Positions 23,847 through 33,250 are shown, counted from the first letter of the stretch. The stretch is 64,000 nt of DNA from Cyanobacteriota bacterium (GCA_022402445.1 JAKRSF010000010.1:186001-250000); one strand, 5' to 3'. The notes: generated by a model from the letters alone, not told the origin. A program made the numbers and translations.

Positions 23847-23965
23847 CCCAGGCCACCGATCCCATGGGCACCCCATCTCCTCACCCAAAAGCGGCACACC
23901 GCACCACAACCCCCGCGCCCCCTAAAGTAAACTAGCGAAAGTCTCGATCCCCATCGCTCGCCCCC

Positions 23966-24442
23966 ATGGCCCTTCATCCCCTCCGCGCGATCGCCCTGCG
24001 TTGTTTGCCCCTTTGGCTCCTGGGGGTGGCCGCCGCCCCCGCGATCGCCCAGGACACCCCCCCCGTCCGCAGCCCCATGACCGTCACCTCCGACCTCCAG
24101 GAAGCCAACAGCACCCTCGGCATCGTCACCGCCCGGGGCAATGTCCGCGTGGACTACCCCGCCCGCCAACTGCAAGGCACCGCCGCCCAGGCCCAATACT
24201 TCAGCAACGAACGGCGGCTGATCATGGCCGGCGACGTGCTGATCATCCAGGACGGCAATACCCTCCGGGCCGAAACCGTCACCTACTGGGTAGACGAAGG
24301 CCGCACCCTGGCCCTGCCCCTACCCGGCGAACAGGTCGAAGCGGTGTACCTCGTCACCGAAGCGCCCGCCGCCCCCGACGCCGCCCCCACCCTGGATGAA
24401 TCGCTCCTGAACACGGAGCCAGGGGGCGATCGCCCCTTCTGA
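23966..24442 (+). CDS. lptA: LptA/OstA-like periplasmic LPS transport protein
   Basis: A 158-residue protein with a signal peptide ending AIAQD and an OstA-like N domain: MTVTSDLQEANSTLGIVTAR, GNVRVDYPARQLQGTAAQAQ, GDVLIIQDGNTLRAETVTYW. LptA oligomers form the bridge that carries lipopolysaccharide across the periplasm. It precedes lptB by 147 bases and an lptF/G-type permease, which supports the assignment. The C-terminus after about 130 is Pro/Ala-rich and not part of the jellyroll. The gene symbol is by homology and context. Confidence 0.85.
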   Translation: MALHPLRAIALRCLPLWLLGVAAAPAIAQDTPPVRSPMTVTSDLQEANSTLGIVTARGNVRVDYPARQLQGTAAQAQYFSNERRLIMAGDVLIIQDGNTLRAETVTYWVDEGRTLALPLPGEQVEAVYLVTEAPAAPDAAPTLDESLLNTEPGGDRPF

Positions 24443-24589
24443 GGCCAGCCCCAATTCCCCTAGACCCCAAGCCCCAGGGCCAAGGCAACCGGGGAAATTG
24501 ACAACTCCCTTGCCCCAGACCAGTCCCGGATCACGCCCAGATCATTCTTTTAGAAGGCCGGTGCATACCAGCCCGCCGAGAGGGTAGCG

Positions 24590-25318
24590 TTGAAAATCGT
24601 TCTCGAAAATGTCCAAAAAGCCTACGGCGATCGCACCGTCGTCAACCGGGTCAGCCTCTCCGTCGCCCAGGGGGAAGTGGTGGGCCTGCTGGGGCCAAAC
24701 GGCGCAGGCAAAACCACCGTTTTCTACATGGCCACGGGCCTAGAGCGCCCCGACAGCGGCAAAGTCTGGCTCGACGAAACCGAAATCACCCACCTGCCGG
24801 TCCACCAGCGGGCGCGGCTGGGCATTGGCTACCTGGCCCAGGAACCGAGCGTCTTTCGCCATTTGTCCGTGCGGGATAATTTGATGCTGGTCCTAGAGCA
24901 AACCCAGGTGCCGCCCCACCTGCGGAAACGGCGGCTCAATGAACTGCTCCATGAATTTGGCCTTGAGCGGGTGGCCCGCACGCCGGGGTTGCAGGTGTCC
25001 GGCGGCGAGCGACGGCGCACGGAAATCGCCCGGGCCTTGGCGGTGGGGATGCAGGGGCCGCAGTTTCTCCTGCTCGATGAACCCTTTGCGGGCATTGACC
25101 CGATCGCCGTGGCAGAGTTGCAGCGCATCGTCGCCAGCTTGCGGGAGCGGTCCATGGGCATCTTGATCACGGACCACAACGTGCGCGAAACCTTAGAAAT
25201 TACCGATCGCGCCTACATCCTGCGCGATGGCCAGGTGCTCGCCGCCGGGAGCCCCGAAGAACTCTACGCCAACCCCCTGGTGCGGCAATATTACCTGGGG
25301 GAAAAATTCCAGCGCTAG
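24590..25318 (+). CDS. lptB: LPS export ABC transporter ATP-binding protein
   Basis: A 242-residue ABC ATPase with Walker A (GPNGAGKTT), Q-loop (YLAQEPSVFRHLSV), signature (VSGGERRRTEIARAL), Walker B (FLLLDEPFAGIDP) and the switch His (LITDHNVRETL). The sequence is typical of LptB, which powers LPS extraction with LptF and LptG. The start codon is TTG, supported by a GAGAGG site at 24578-24583 and by the family N-terminus MKIVLENVQK. It sits between the lptA-like and lptF/G-like genes. Confidence 0.95.
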   Translation: MKIVLENVQKAYGDRTVVNRVSLSVAQGEVVGLLGPNGAGKTTVFYMATGLERPDSGKVWLDETEITHLPVHQRARLGIGYLAQEPSVFRHLSVRDNLMLVLEQTQVPPHLRKRRLNELLHEFGLERVARTPGLQVSGGERRRTEIARALAVGMQGPQFLLLDEPFAGIDPIAVAELQRIVASLRERSMGILITDHNVRETLEITDRAYILRDGQVLAAGSPEELYANPLVRQYYLGEKFQR

Positions 25319-25519
25319 GGCATCGGTGCCGGTGGGGGCGTGTCAAAATGCAGTTACTCCGGTCGGGAGCGCGATCGCCCCTCGGGCCAATGCTCCCTTT
25401 GCACCTGGGGCCGCCCCTGCGATGCCTTGCGGTCTAGATCTAGGGTCTAGATCCGGGCTTGAACCCTGGGGAAATTGGTCCCCGGTGACGCAGGCCGGTA
25501 TTCCTTATCGTCTCCCCCC

Positions 25520-26707
25520 ATGACTTCCGCGCCCTACCGTACTCCCGCTGCCCCCCCGCGATCGTGGCTGCCCACCCTGTCGGTGATGGACCGCTACCTG
25601 GCCCGCGAACTGATTATGCCGTTCCTGTTTGGGGTGGCGGCCTTTTCGTCCATTGGTTTGGCGGTGGGGACCCTCTTTGAACTCGTGCGCGAGGTGGTGG
25701 ATCAGGGGCTGCCGATCGCCCTGGCCATTAAGGTGCTGCTGCTGCGGATGCCCTACTTCCTGGTGCTGTCGTTCCCCATGTCCACCCTGTTGGCGACGCT
25801 GATGGCCTATGGGCGGCTCTCTAACGACAGTGAACTGGTGGCCCTGCGCAGTTGCGGCATCAGTATCTATCGGCTGGTGATGCCTGCGCTGGTGCTGAGT
25901 GCCTGCGTGACGGCGCTGACTTTTGCGTTCAATGAGGCGATCGTCCCGGCGGCCAATGCGGAGGCCAAGGCAACCCTAGAGCGGGCCTTGGGGCAGGATG
26001 AGGCCCCCAGCTTCCGGGATGAGAATATTTTCTATCGGGAATACGGCAAGGTGGATCTGCCCGATGGCAGCGACAAGACTACCCTGACGCGCATGTTCTA
26101 CGCGGAACGCTTTGATGGGGAGTTCATGAGCGACATCACGGTGGTGGATCGCTCGCAGTATGGCATTGCGCAAATTATTACGGCGAATCGCGCCCGCTGG
26201 GAGGCGAGCAGTAGCCAGTGGGAGTTTTTTGACGGGACGATCTATATCGTGTCGCCGGATGGGGGCTACCGCAATGTGGCGACCTTTGCCCAGCAGACGA
26301 TTCGCCTGCCGAGGACGGCGCTGGATTTGGCGGTGCGGGGCCGTTTCCGCTCGGATGAGATGAATATTGCCCAGCTTGCGGACCAGATCGAGCTGTTGCG
26401 CCCCAGTGGCGATCGCTCGGCGATCGTGAAGTTGGAACTGCGACTCCAGCAGAAATATGCCCTGCCGTTTATTTGTTTTGCCTTTGGGGTGGTGGGGTCT
26501 GCCCTGGGGAATCGGCGTCACCAGCGGCTGGGGCGGGCGACGAGTTTTGGTATTAGCGTGGTGATGATTTTTAGCTATTACCTGTTTGCGTTTGTGATGG
26601 ATGCGTTGGGGCTTAAGGAGGTGCTGTCGCCGGTGGTGGCCACCTGGACGCCGATCGCGGTGGTGACGGGGGTTGGGGGGCTGCTGTTGATGCGGGCGTC
26701 CCGGTAG
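25520..26707 (+). CDS. LptF/LptG family (YjgP/YjgQ) permease
   Basis: A 395-residue membrane protein with hydrophobic segments near the N-terminus (LIMPFLFGVAAFSSIGLAVG), at about 90-110, 125-150 and three in the last 130 residues, with a periplasmic jellyroll-like middle (about 160-290). This is the YjgP/YjgQ fold, the membrane half of the LPS exporter. Cyanobacteria often have one such gene, so I do not choose between lptF and lptG. ATG 25520 is used; ATG 25586 (MDRYLAREL) would match many homologues. A 200-base gap follows lptB. Confidence 0.88.
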   Translation: MTSAPYRTPAAPPRSWLPTLSVMDRYLARELIMPFLFGVAAFSSIGLAVGTLFELVREVVDQGLPIALAIKVLLLRMPYFLVLSFPMSTLLATLMAYGRLSNDSELVALRSCGISIYRLVMPALVLSACVTALTFAFNEAIVPAANAEAKATLERALGQDEAPSFRDENIFYREYGKVDLPDGSDKTTLTRMFYAERFDGEFMSDITVVDRSQYGIAQIITANRARWEASSSQWEFFDGTIYIVSPDGGYRNVATFAQQTIRLPRTALDLAVRGRFRSDEMNIAQLADQIELLRPSGDRSAIVKLELRLQQKYALPFICFAFGVVGSALGNRRHQRLGRATSFGISVVMIFSYYLFAFVMDALGLKEVLSPVVATWTPIAVVTGVGGLLLMRASR

Positions 26708-26735
26708 GTCCGGCGATTAGGCGGTATCTTTTGCG

Positions 26736-26800
26736 TGGTCAGTTTGCCTGGTCAGTTTGCCTGGTCAGTTTGCCTGGTCAGTTTGCCTGGTCAGTTATCC
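26736..26800. repeat. 13-bp tandem repeat, four and a half copies
   Basis: TGGTCAGTTTGCC is repeated perfectly at 26736, 26749, 26762 and 26775; a fifth, altered unit at 26788-26800 (TGGTCAGTTATCC) supplies the stop codon of the minus-strand membrane protein. It lies between two convergent genes. Confidence 0.95.
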
Positions 26801-28579
26801 CTGGGGCTGTTGGGGCTGTTGGGGTGGTTGGCCGGTTTGGATGCAGCGGGCGTCGAGGAGGTAGCGATCGCGCTCCTCTAGGATTTTGCAGGGGATGATG
26901 AAGCCATTGAGGGCGGGGATTTGGCCGGCGCGCAGGTTGGCGAGGGCGGGCTCGACGGCTGCTGGGTAATGGTGGAGCCACTGCTGTTTTTCCAGTTGCT
27001 CGGCGGTGAGGATCCAGGGCTCCACGAGCAGGTAGTCGATGGAGTATTTCGTCAGGTAGGCGCGCAGTTGGTTGGGGTCGGCGGTGTAGTGGGCGGCGAT
27101 CGTGTCTTCGATCCGCTGGCGCATCAGGTTTCCATAGCCCCGGTGGTAGGGCACGGCAAATTCGCGGCCCAGGAGGACGGAGCGGCGGGCGAAGGTGGGA
27201 ATGGCGTCGGATTCTTTGCTGAGGGAGGCCACGAGGGCGGTTTTGGGCTGCTGCCGCAGGAAGGCGTAGGTTTGCTCTAGGCGACCCGGCACTTGCAGGT
27301 GGCTGGGGATGACCATGCTGGGTAGGGCGGGGATGACGATCAGGGGGATGGCGATCGCGAGGGCGAGGGCGATCGCGGCCCTCCGTTGCCAAAGGGTGTG
27401 GGGTTGTTGCCACCATCGCCACAGTTTGCCCCCCAGGACCGTCATGGCGATCGCCCCGCCGGGGATCAGGACCAGCAGCAGGATGTAGTGGGTGTAGCGC
27501 GCCGGTAAATGGAGGCGAAACAGCAGCAGGTGGGCGGCGGTCCACAGCAGGAGCGCTGAGGCTAGAAAATGGCTGAGCAGGCGAATTTGCGGCGAAATCT
27601 GCGCCAGGATGGGATCCGTCGCCTCCGGGGAGCCCGTAGCTTGATCGCGCCGCCGCAGCCAAAGGGGTAGGGCGATCGCCGTCAGAGCCAAGGGATTAAT
27701 TACTCCGGTGAAGAGTAACCCACTGCGGGGGCTCAGGAGCCAGAACAGCAGCGGATTTGGGTCAAAGAAGAGCGATCGCCCCGGTTCCCCCAGGACATAG
27801 CCAAATTCCGGCAAAGTCCTGGCCTCCGCCGCCGTGAGGGCTGGCCCAAATCCCGCCGCCGCCAGGGCCGCCCCCCCCTGACCCCGCAACAGCACCACCC
27901 AGGCCACCGCGATCGCACTGCACCCCCAGGCGATGGTTTGGGCCGCGCGATCGCCCCGCCACCGCCAGCGCCCCGGCTGCCAATGCCAGCGCACCAGCCC
28001 CAGGACCGCCGCCAACCCCGCCAGCAGCATCGCCTGGGGATAAATGCCCCCCACCAGGGCGATCGCGATCCAGCAGGGCCACGGACGGCGGCGCACCAGC
28101 CCATCGGCAAACATCAGCAGCAGCACCTCCGCAAAGGCCCTGGGCGTTCCGGAAATGAGGTCATCCTCCAGCCACAGACTTTGGTTCGCCAGCAGCGCCG
28201 CCACAAACCCCGCGATCGGCAGGGGCAGCAGGGCCACCGTGAGGCGATAGGCATAGGCGGTGGCCGCAAATCCTAAAAACACCGGCAGCAGTTTGGCCGC
28301 CAGCAGGGGATCGATGCCCAGGGTCGCTAGGCTTTGATAGATTGCCCCATAAATCGGCGGCGCAATGGCTTGGAAATAGTCCGCGATCGCGTCATTCGGA
28401 AACAGGGCCGGATCCAGATAGCGCCCCATCCAAAACACATGCTGGCGGGCATCGTCCTGGATGAGGTAGGGCCGCGAGAAGCCCCCGATCAATCCCAAAA
28501 GGCCGTAAAAAGCCGCGATCGCGCCGCTGGCCCACGCCCAGCCCTGGCCCCCCATTCCCCTGCGCCAACGATCTCCCAT
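26795..28579 (-). CDS. polytopic membrane protein, glycosyltransferase-C-like
   Basis: A protein of about 594 residues with some ten hydrophobic helices through residue 430 and a soluble C-terminal domain. The first loop carries acidic residues in DDARQHVFWMGRYLDP, where membrane-embedded glycosyltransferases of the GT-C type place their catalytic Asp, and the C-terminal soluble part has YAFLRQQPKTALVASLSKES and a Tyr/Arg-rich segment. That suggests lipid-linked sugar transfer, but substrate and family are unproven. ATG 28579 is chosen; a TTG 12 codons earlier is possible. The C-terminus PQQPQQPQG comes from a 9-base repeat. Confidence 0.7.
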   Translation of the reverse strand: MGDRWRRGMGGQGWAWASGAIAAFYGLLGLIGGFSRPYLIQDDARQHVFWMGRYLDPALFPNDAIADYFQAIAPPIYGAIYQSLATLGIDPLLAAKLLPVFLGFAATAYAYRLTVALLPLPIAGFVAALLANQSLWLEDDLISGTPRAFAEVLLLMFADGLVRRRPWPCWIAIALVGGIYPQAMLLAGLAAVLGLVRWHWQPGRWRWRGDRAAQTIAWGCSAIAVAWVVLLRGQGGAALAAAGFGPALTAAEARTLPEFGYVLGEPGRSLFFDPNPLLFWLLSPRSGLLFTGVINPLALTAIALPLWLRRRDQATGSPEATDPILAQISPQIRLLSHFLASALLLWTAAHLLLFRLHLPARYTHYILLLVLIPGGAIAMTVLGGKLWRWWQQPHTLWQRRAAIALALAIAIPLIVIPALPSMVIPSHLQVPGRLEQTYAFLRQQPKTALVASLSKESDAIPTFARRSVLLGREFAVPYHRGYGNLMRQRIEDTIAAHYTADPNQLRAYLTKYSIDYLLVEPWILTAEQLEKQQWLHHYPAAVEPALANLRAGQIPALNGFIIPCKILEERDRYLLDARCIQTGQPPQQPQQPQG

Positions 28580-28682
28580 AGGACCCCTGCGATCGCCGTG
28601 ATCACCCTGAATCAATACCTGAACAGATTAATGGCTGTTAATGGCTAAATCTTTGCCGTTGCCTGAAGCCCTAGCCCTAGCC

Positions 28683-28994
28683 CTAGTCCTGCGCCCCACT
28701 CCAGTCCGGGCAGGGGCCATCGCCAGGGCCGCTGGGGTGGAAGCCGCACACCAGGAGCGATCGCCGTGCCTTGCTGGTGCCGTAGGCGATGCCGTGGTAG
28801 TGGATGCAGTGGTGGCAGGGGGCGGGCTGGGGGGCGGTGGCGTCGTCGTCGGTGCGGTGGAAACCCAGTTGCGATCGCAGGAGGTAGCGTTGGGCGCGAT
28901 CGCGCTGCCAGCGATCATAGGTTTTGCGGATGCACCGAAGGTTCGCCCGCTGGAAGCTGGACTGTAGCTGATGGAGGTTTCCGGTGGAGGCCAT
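28683..28994 (-). CDS. Cys-rich conserved cyanobacterial protein
   Basis: A 103-residue soluble protein. The C-terminal half has CHHCIHYHGIAYG, then LLVCGFHPSG and GPCPDW, a spacing of four Cys and several His that looks like a zinc site. Similar small proteins of unknown function occur widely in cyanobacteria. Two ORFs overlap here on the minus strand; this one is preferred because of its Cys/His pattern and a GGAGAG site upstream of ATG 28994, while the other is Pro/Ala/Thr-rich and looks like a frame shadow. Confidence 0.7.
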   Translation of the reverse strand: MASTGNLHQLQSSFQRANLRCIRKTYDRWQRDRAQRYLLRSQLGFHRTDDDATAPQPAPCHHCIHYHGIAYGTSKARRSLLVCGFHPSGPGDGPCPDWSGAQD

Positions 28995-29116
28995 GGTGCT
29001 CTCCGTGGGGGGCTAAGGGGTGGGGATAACTGCAAGGGGATCGTTCAATCCAAGGTAGCTCAGGGCGTGCGCGAGGGCAGAGGGGAGATTTGCGATAATG
29101 GGGGCGGCAGTGTGGC

Positions 29117-30475
29117 ATGGCAAAGGCGGCACCCATGGACAATGGCGAGATGGATCCGTTTCAGCGGGGAATAGAGCGGGCGCAGCAGGGGGATCTGCGG
29201 GGGGCGATCGCGTGTTTTGATGCGGCGATCGCGGCGGATCCAAACCGGGCAATGGCCTATTACCGGCGGGGGCTGGCCCGGTTTGACTGCGGTGAGGTGG
29301 CTCCGGCGGCCTTTGATTATGCCAAGGCCCTGGAGCTGGATCCATCCCTGGCGGAGGCGTGGCGGGCGCGGGCTCTGGCGCGGATGGTGCTGAAGCATTT
29401 TGATGGGGCGATCGCGGATTTGGATCAACTAAAGCCGTTGCAGGGCGATCGCGCCGGGGACTGGGAATTGCGGGCGACGGTGCTCCGGAAACAGGGGAAT
29501 TTGACCGCCGCGATCGCCGCCCTGCGCCGGGCCGGTGAACTGTATGTGGCGGCCCGCGACGCCGACAGCGCCCGCCGATGCCTCACCCTGCTCGAACAGC
29601 TCAAGCCAAAATCCTCCCCCCCAGCCTCCAGTTCAACGCCCACAACACCAACGCCATCAACATCTGCCCCCAACGGCTCGAGTCCCCTGCCCAGCCCCCG
29701 GACCATCTACGGCCATCTGCTGGCGCGGGTGGAGGCGGGGGAACGGACGGCGGTCCTGCGGGAGTTGGACTGGGCGGTGCAGGTGGATCCGAACGACGGC
29801 GACGCGCGGCTCTGTCGGGGGGTGGTCCGCACGAAATTGGGGGACTATCCGGGGGCGATCGCGGATTTGAACCATCTCCTGCGCCAGGATCCGAACCGGG
29901 CCGAGGGCTATCGGAATCGGGCTAAGGCGCGGCTGGCCCTGGGCGATCACGCGGGGGCCATGGCGGATCTCGATCGCGCGGCGGCGGCAGGCGACCAAGA
30001 TCCCCTCCTGCATGTGGCCCGGGGGGAGGTGCTGCAAGCGTCGGGCCAATACCTAGAGGCGATCGCGGCCTACGGCAAAGCCATTGAAGCTAACCCGGAC
30101 TGTGCGATCGCCCACCTGGGCCGCGCCAGCAGCTTTGTGCGCCTCGAAGACCTCAAGGCCGCCACGGAGGACTACCAGCGGGCCGCCAGCATTTTCTGCG
30201 ATCGCGAAGCCTGGGATGACTACAAAAGCACCCTCGACCTCCTCAAAAATCTCACCTCCTCCAACGGCCCTGCCCCACGCCCGACCAGCGGCGGCTCCAC
30301 CCCGCCGGATTTGGCTCCCCTGCGCCAGCGCCTGCGGATGCTCGTGGGGGGCCATTGGGAAATTGCCGAACGGCTCCTCAACCAGGCCCGCTTTGACTAT
30401 CCCCAACAGGAGGAAATTTGGTACCTCGCCAAGGTGATTGATGACCTGGAGCGCGATCGCGGCCTCGACCCCTAA
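29117..30475 (+). CDS. tetratricopeptide-repeat protein
   Basis: A 452-residue soluble protein built of TPR-like helical pairs: residues about 14-130 (GDLRGAIACFDAAIAADPNR, AMAYYRRGLARFDCGEVAPA), a Ser/Thr/Pro-rich linker at about 170-195, and more repeats from 200 to 380 (GDYPGAIADLNHLLRQDPNR, GQYLEAIAAYGKAIEANPD). TPRs serve as binding scaffolds; the partner is unknown. No catalytic domain or signal peptide is present. It ends six bases from the convergent rsgA stop. Confidence 0.85.
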   Translation: MAKAAPMDNGEMDPFQRGIERAQQGDLRGAIACFDAAIAADPNRAMAYYRRGLARFDCGEVAPAAFDYAKALELDPSLAEAWRARALARMVLKHFDGAIADLDQLKPLQGDRAGDWELRATVLRKQGNLTAAIAALRRAGELYVAARDADSARRCLTLLEQLKPKSSPPASSSTPTTPTPSTSAPNGSSPLPSPRTIYGHLLARVEAGERTAVLRELDWAVQVDPNDGDARLCRGVVRTKLGDYPGAIADLNHLLRQDPNRAEGYRNRAKARLALGDHAGAMADLDRAAAAGDQDPLLHVARGEVLQASGQYLEAIAAYGKAIEANPDCAIAHLGRASSFVRLEDLKAATEDYQRAASIFCDREAWDDYKSTLDLLKNLTSSNGPAPRPTSGGSTPPDLAPLRQRLRMLVGGHWEIAERLLNQARFDYPQQEEIWYLAKVIDDLERDRGLDP

Positions 30476-30481
30476 ATGCCC

Positions 30482-31654
30482 CTAGTCCGTCTCCACCCAG
30501 TCCTCCGGATCCCCGTCCAGCGTTTCCAAGGTTTCTAATCGCTGCCAATCAATTCCCTCAACGGTCTGATCGAGGGCCTGATGGCGCGATCGCCGCGATA
30601 TCCGCCGATAGCGCTTACTTTCCAGGCGCGGTTCATAGGTGTCCTGGCCATCCCGGCGGGTTTTGCGTTTTAGGGTCGCCTCCCCATCCGCCGTGGACCG
30701 CTGCCGATCGCGGTAGGCGATCGCCTCATCGAGCAGCGCCAAATAAAACCCATAGCGATCCCAGTCCCCCCGCACCGCGCAACCGGGCTCATCCCGGTGC
30801 AAACAGTCCCCGTAATAGCACTGGCCCAGTTTCAGGCGATCGCGAATTTCCGGGAAACAGGCCGCCAGCGCCTCCGGGCCACAGTCCAGGGCCGGTTGAT
30901 TAAATCCGGGCGTATCCGCCAACAGCCCCCCACCGGGCAGCTCGAACAGCTCCACATGGCGCGTCGTGTGCCGCCCCCGCTCCAGCCGCCCCGACACCCC
31001 CGCCACCCGCAGCTCCAGCGCCGGAATCAGGCGATTGATCGTACTCGACTTCCCCACCCCCGACGGCCCACACAGCACCGACGTATAGCCCGCCAAAGCC
31101 CCCCGCAAACTCCCCAAGCTCGGATCCGTCAACGCACTCGTCAAAATGGGCCGATAGCCCCACCCTGCCAGCCGTTCCTTCCACGCCTCCTGGGTCGCCC
31201 CATCCACCAGATCCGCCTTATTCAAACACAGGAGCACCGGCACCCCCGTCAATTCCGCCTTCACCAAAAAGCGCCCCAACTGCACCGGATCCAACGCCGG
31301 TTGCGCCAGGGAAAACACCAATAAAATGCGATCCACATTCGCCACCGGCGGCCGATCCAAACTGCTGCTGCGGGGCAACACCTGGGCGATCGCCCCCCGC
31401 TGCCCCTGCCAGTCCGGCTCCTCGACCACCACGCGATCGCCCACCATCACCTGCTGACCGATCTTTTTGAGCCGCCCCCGCCGCAGACACAGCAGCCTTG
31501 CGGGCACCGGCTCATCTGCCCCCAACCCCAACCGCCGCGCCTGAAGCTTCAGGGCCGCGCGATCGCCCGTCAACCGCACCCAGTAATAATTCGCCTGGAC
31601 CGCCACCACCACCCCCCCCAGGGCCAGCGGATCCAGCGGCGCATCCCCCGTCAA
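30482..31654 (-). CDS. rsgA: ribosome small subunit biogenesis GTPase RsgA
   Basis: A 390-residue circularly permuted GTPase. The order G4 (LCLNKADLVD), then G1 (GPSGVGKSSTINRL) and G3 (DTPGFNQ) marks the RsgA/YjeQ permutation. An OB-fold lies at the N-terminus and the zinc motif (CYYGDCLHRDEPGC) follows the G domain. RsgA checks late 30S assembly. The C-terminal 60 residues are basic and Arg/Lys-rich (LKRKTRRDGQ, KRYRRISRRSRH), longer than in E. coli. Its ATG overlaps the tusA stop by four bases, so the two are translationally coupled at the end of the grpE-dnaK-dnaJ run. Confidence 0.96.
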   Translation of the reverse strand: MTGDAPLDPLALGGVVVAVQANYYWVRLTGDRAALKLQARRLGLGADEPVPARLLCLRRGRLKKIGQQVMVGDRVVVEEPDWQGQRGAIAQVLPRSSSLDRPPVANVDRILLVFSLAQPALDPVQLGRFLVKAELTGVPVLLCLNKADLVDGATQEAWKERLAGWGYRPILTSALTDPSLGSLRGALAGYTSVLCGPSGVGKSSTINRLIPALELRVAGVSGRLERGRHTTRHVELFELPGGGLLADTPGFNQPALDCGPEALAACFPEIRDRLKLGQCYYGDCLHRDEPGCAVRGDWDRYGFYLALLDEAIAYRDRQRSTADGEATLKRKTRRDGQDTYEPRLESKRYRRISRRSRHQALDQTVEGIDWQRLETLETLDGDPEDWVETD

Positions 31655-31905
31655 GGATCCGAATCCAGCGCCGGCCGGGGCACCCGCAGGGCAAAAAAGC
31701 CCTCCCGCGCCTCGATCGCCGCCACCGGAAAACCCGCCATCGCCAAACTATGGGGCACCTGCTCCACCGGCTCCCCCCCATCGAGCCACACCTCCAGCAC
31801 CTGACCCGCCGCCATCTGCTGAAGCTTCAGCTTCGTCCGCACAAAATTCAGCGGGCAGGGGGTCCCCCGCAAATCCAACTGCTCATCGATCGCCTGCATC
31901 GTCAC
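31651..31905 (-). CDS. TusA-family sulfur carrier
   Basis: An 84-residue protein with the TusA/SirA signature CPxP: LDLRGTPCPLNFVRTKLKLQ, where the Cys carries persulfide sulfur. TusA proteins pass sulfur to tRNA 2-thiouridine synthesis or other acceptors. The chain fits the family length of 75-85. It lies between dnaJ (61 bases upstream) and rsgA (four-base overlap), an order I recall as common in cyanobacteria. The tRNA-modification role here is inferred from the family. Confidence 0.9.
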   Translation of the reverse strand: MTMQAIDEQLDLRGTPCPLNFVRTKLKLQQMAAGQVLEVWLDGGEPVEQVPHSLAMAGFPVAAIEAREGFFALRVPRPALDSDP

Positions 31906-31965
31906 CGCCCCATGCCCTCACCGCACACCCAACCCCGATCACCCAATTGCCCGAGACCAACCGCC

Positions 31966-33099
31966 CTAGGTAAACAAATTACCAAACAGACCCCGGCCCC
32001 CCTTGCCCGTGCGATCGCCCCGCAGGCTCGCCAGCTTTTCGAGCAACTCCCGCTCCTCGGACGACACCTTCGACGGAATCGACACCCGCACCGTAATCAA
32101 ATGATCCCCCCGGCTCACGGGATTACCCAAACGCGGCACCCCCTTCCCTTCCAGGGTGAGCACCGTCGCGGGCTGGGTTCCGGCGGGAATTTCTAGCTCC
32201 GCCGTCCCATCAATGGTTTCCACCTCCAGATGGCAGCCCAAAATCGCCTGAAGGTAGCTAATTTCCAGCTCCGACAGCACATTGATGCCATCGCGCCGGA
32301 ACCTCAGATCCGCATTCACAAACAGGTAAACGTACAGATCCCCCGAGGGGCCGCCCCGCTTGCCCGCGTCCCCTTCTCCCGACACCCGCAGCCGCGTGCC
32401 GTCGTCCACCCCGGCGGGGATGGCGATTTTGAGGGTTTTGCTCTCCTGCTTCATGCCGCGCCCGCCGCAGTCGCCGCACTTGTCCTCAATGGTCTGGCCG
32501 GTGCCATTACAGGCGGGGCAGACGGACACCTGCGCGAAACTGCCAAAGGGGGTCCGCGTCGCCCGACGCACCTGGCCGGAGCCGCCGCAGGTGCCGCAGG
32601 TTTTGGGCTGGGTGCCTGGTTTTGCGCCGGAGCCGTCGCAGGTGCGGCAGGTTTCCAGGTGGCTGATGCGGATTTCTTTTTCGCCGCCGAAGACCGCTTC
32701 CTTAAAGTCCAGCTTCAGGTCCAGCCGCAGGTCATCGCCGCGTGTGGGACCCGATCGCCGCCGCTGGCCCCCGGCCGCCGCCCCCGCAGGGCCACCAAAC
32801 CCGCCAAAGAAACTTTCAAAAATATCGGCAAAGCCGCCAAAGTCGCCGAAGTCGGCCGCCCCCGGTGCCCCCGCCGCGCCGGATACCCCCGCTTCGCCAA
32901 AGCGATCGTAGCGGGCGCGCATTTCCGGCTCCGAGAGCACCTCATAGGCGCGGTTGATTTCCTTGAACTTTTCCTCGGCCCCGGCTTCTTTGTTCACATC
33001 CGGGTGGTACTTACGGGCTAACCGACGGTAGGCCCGCTTGAGCTCGTCCTTGTCCGCATCGCGGGAAACGCCGAGGAGGTCGTAGTAGTCAGCAGCCAT
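31966..33099 (-). CDS. dnaJ: chaperone DnaJ
   Basis: A 377-residue full-length type I J-protein. The J domain has the HPD motif ([13 protein letters not shown]), followed by a Gly/Phe-rich linker ([20 protein letters not shown]), four CxxCxGxG zinc repeats ([32 protein letters not shown]) and the C-terminal substrate-binding domains. It delivers unfolded proteins to DnaK and stimulates its ATPase. The dnaK gene is 222 bases upstream, the gap being filled by a 20-bp tandem repeat. Confidence 0.98.
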   Translation of the reverse strand: MAADYYDLLGVSRDADKDELKRAYRRLARKYHPDVNKEAGAEEKFKEINRAYEVLSEPEMRARYDRFGEAGVSGAAGAPGAADFGDFGGFADIFESFFGGFGGPAGAAAGGQRRRSGPTRGDDLRLDLKLDFKEAVFGGEKEIRISHLETCRTCDGSGAKPGTQPKTCGTCGGSGQVRRATRTPFGSFAQVSVCPACNGTGQTIEDKCGDCGGRGMKQESKTLKIAIPAGVDDGTRLRVSGEGDAGKRGGPSGDLYVYLFVNADLRFRRDGINVLSELEISYLQAILGCHLEVETIDGTAELEIPAGTQPATVLTLEGKGVPRLGNPVSRGDHLITVRVSIPSKVSSEERELLEKLASLRGDRTGKGGRGLFGNLFT

Positions 33100-33170
33100 A
33101 GGGCGGGTTCGGTGGGTGGGTGTGGGTCGTCGTGGGGAGGGGGGCGGTGGGGGCCGGGGGCGGCTGCGAT

Positions 33171-33250
33171 GGGTAGGGCTGCGCCGCGAGAGGTGGGGCT
33201 ACGCCGCGATGGGTGGGGCTGCGCCGCGAGGGGTGGGGCTACGCCGCGAT
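33171..33250. repeat. four tandem 20-bp units between dnaK and dnaJ
   Basis: Four adjoining units at 33171, 33191, 33211 and 33231 follow the pattern GGGTGGGGCTRCGCCGCGAK, with A and G alternating at the R position. The last unit runs into a GCGATCGCGG. The core is related to the repeats in mutS2 and the lipoprotein gene. Confidence 0.92.

Noticed and set aside
28628-29035. 135-codon minus-strand frame overlapping the Cys-rich protein
   Set aside because: Pro/Ala/Thr-rich low-complexity translation; the overlapping frame at 28683-28994 has a better start and a Cys/His pattern.
31534-31830. CTGAAGCTTCAG palindromes in rsgA and tusA
   Set aside because: Both are ordinary coding sequence (Leu-Lys-Leu-Gln type codons) and lack the flanks of the REP-like family.
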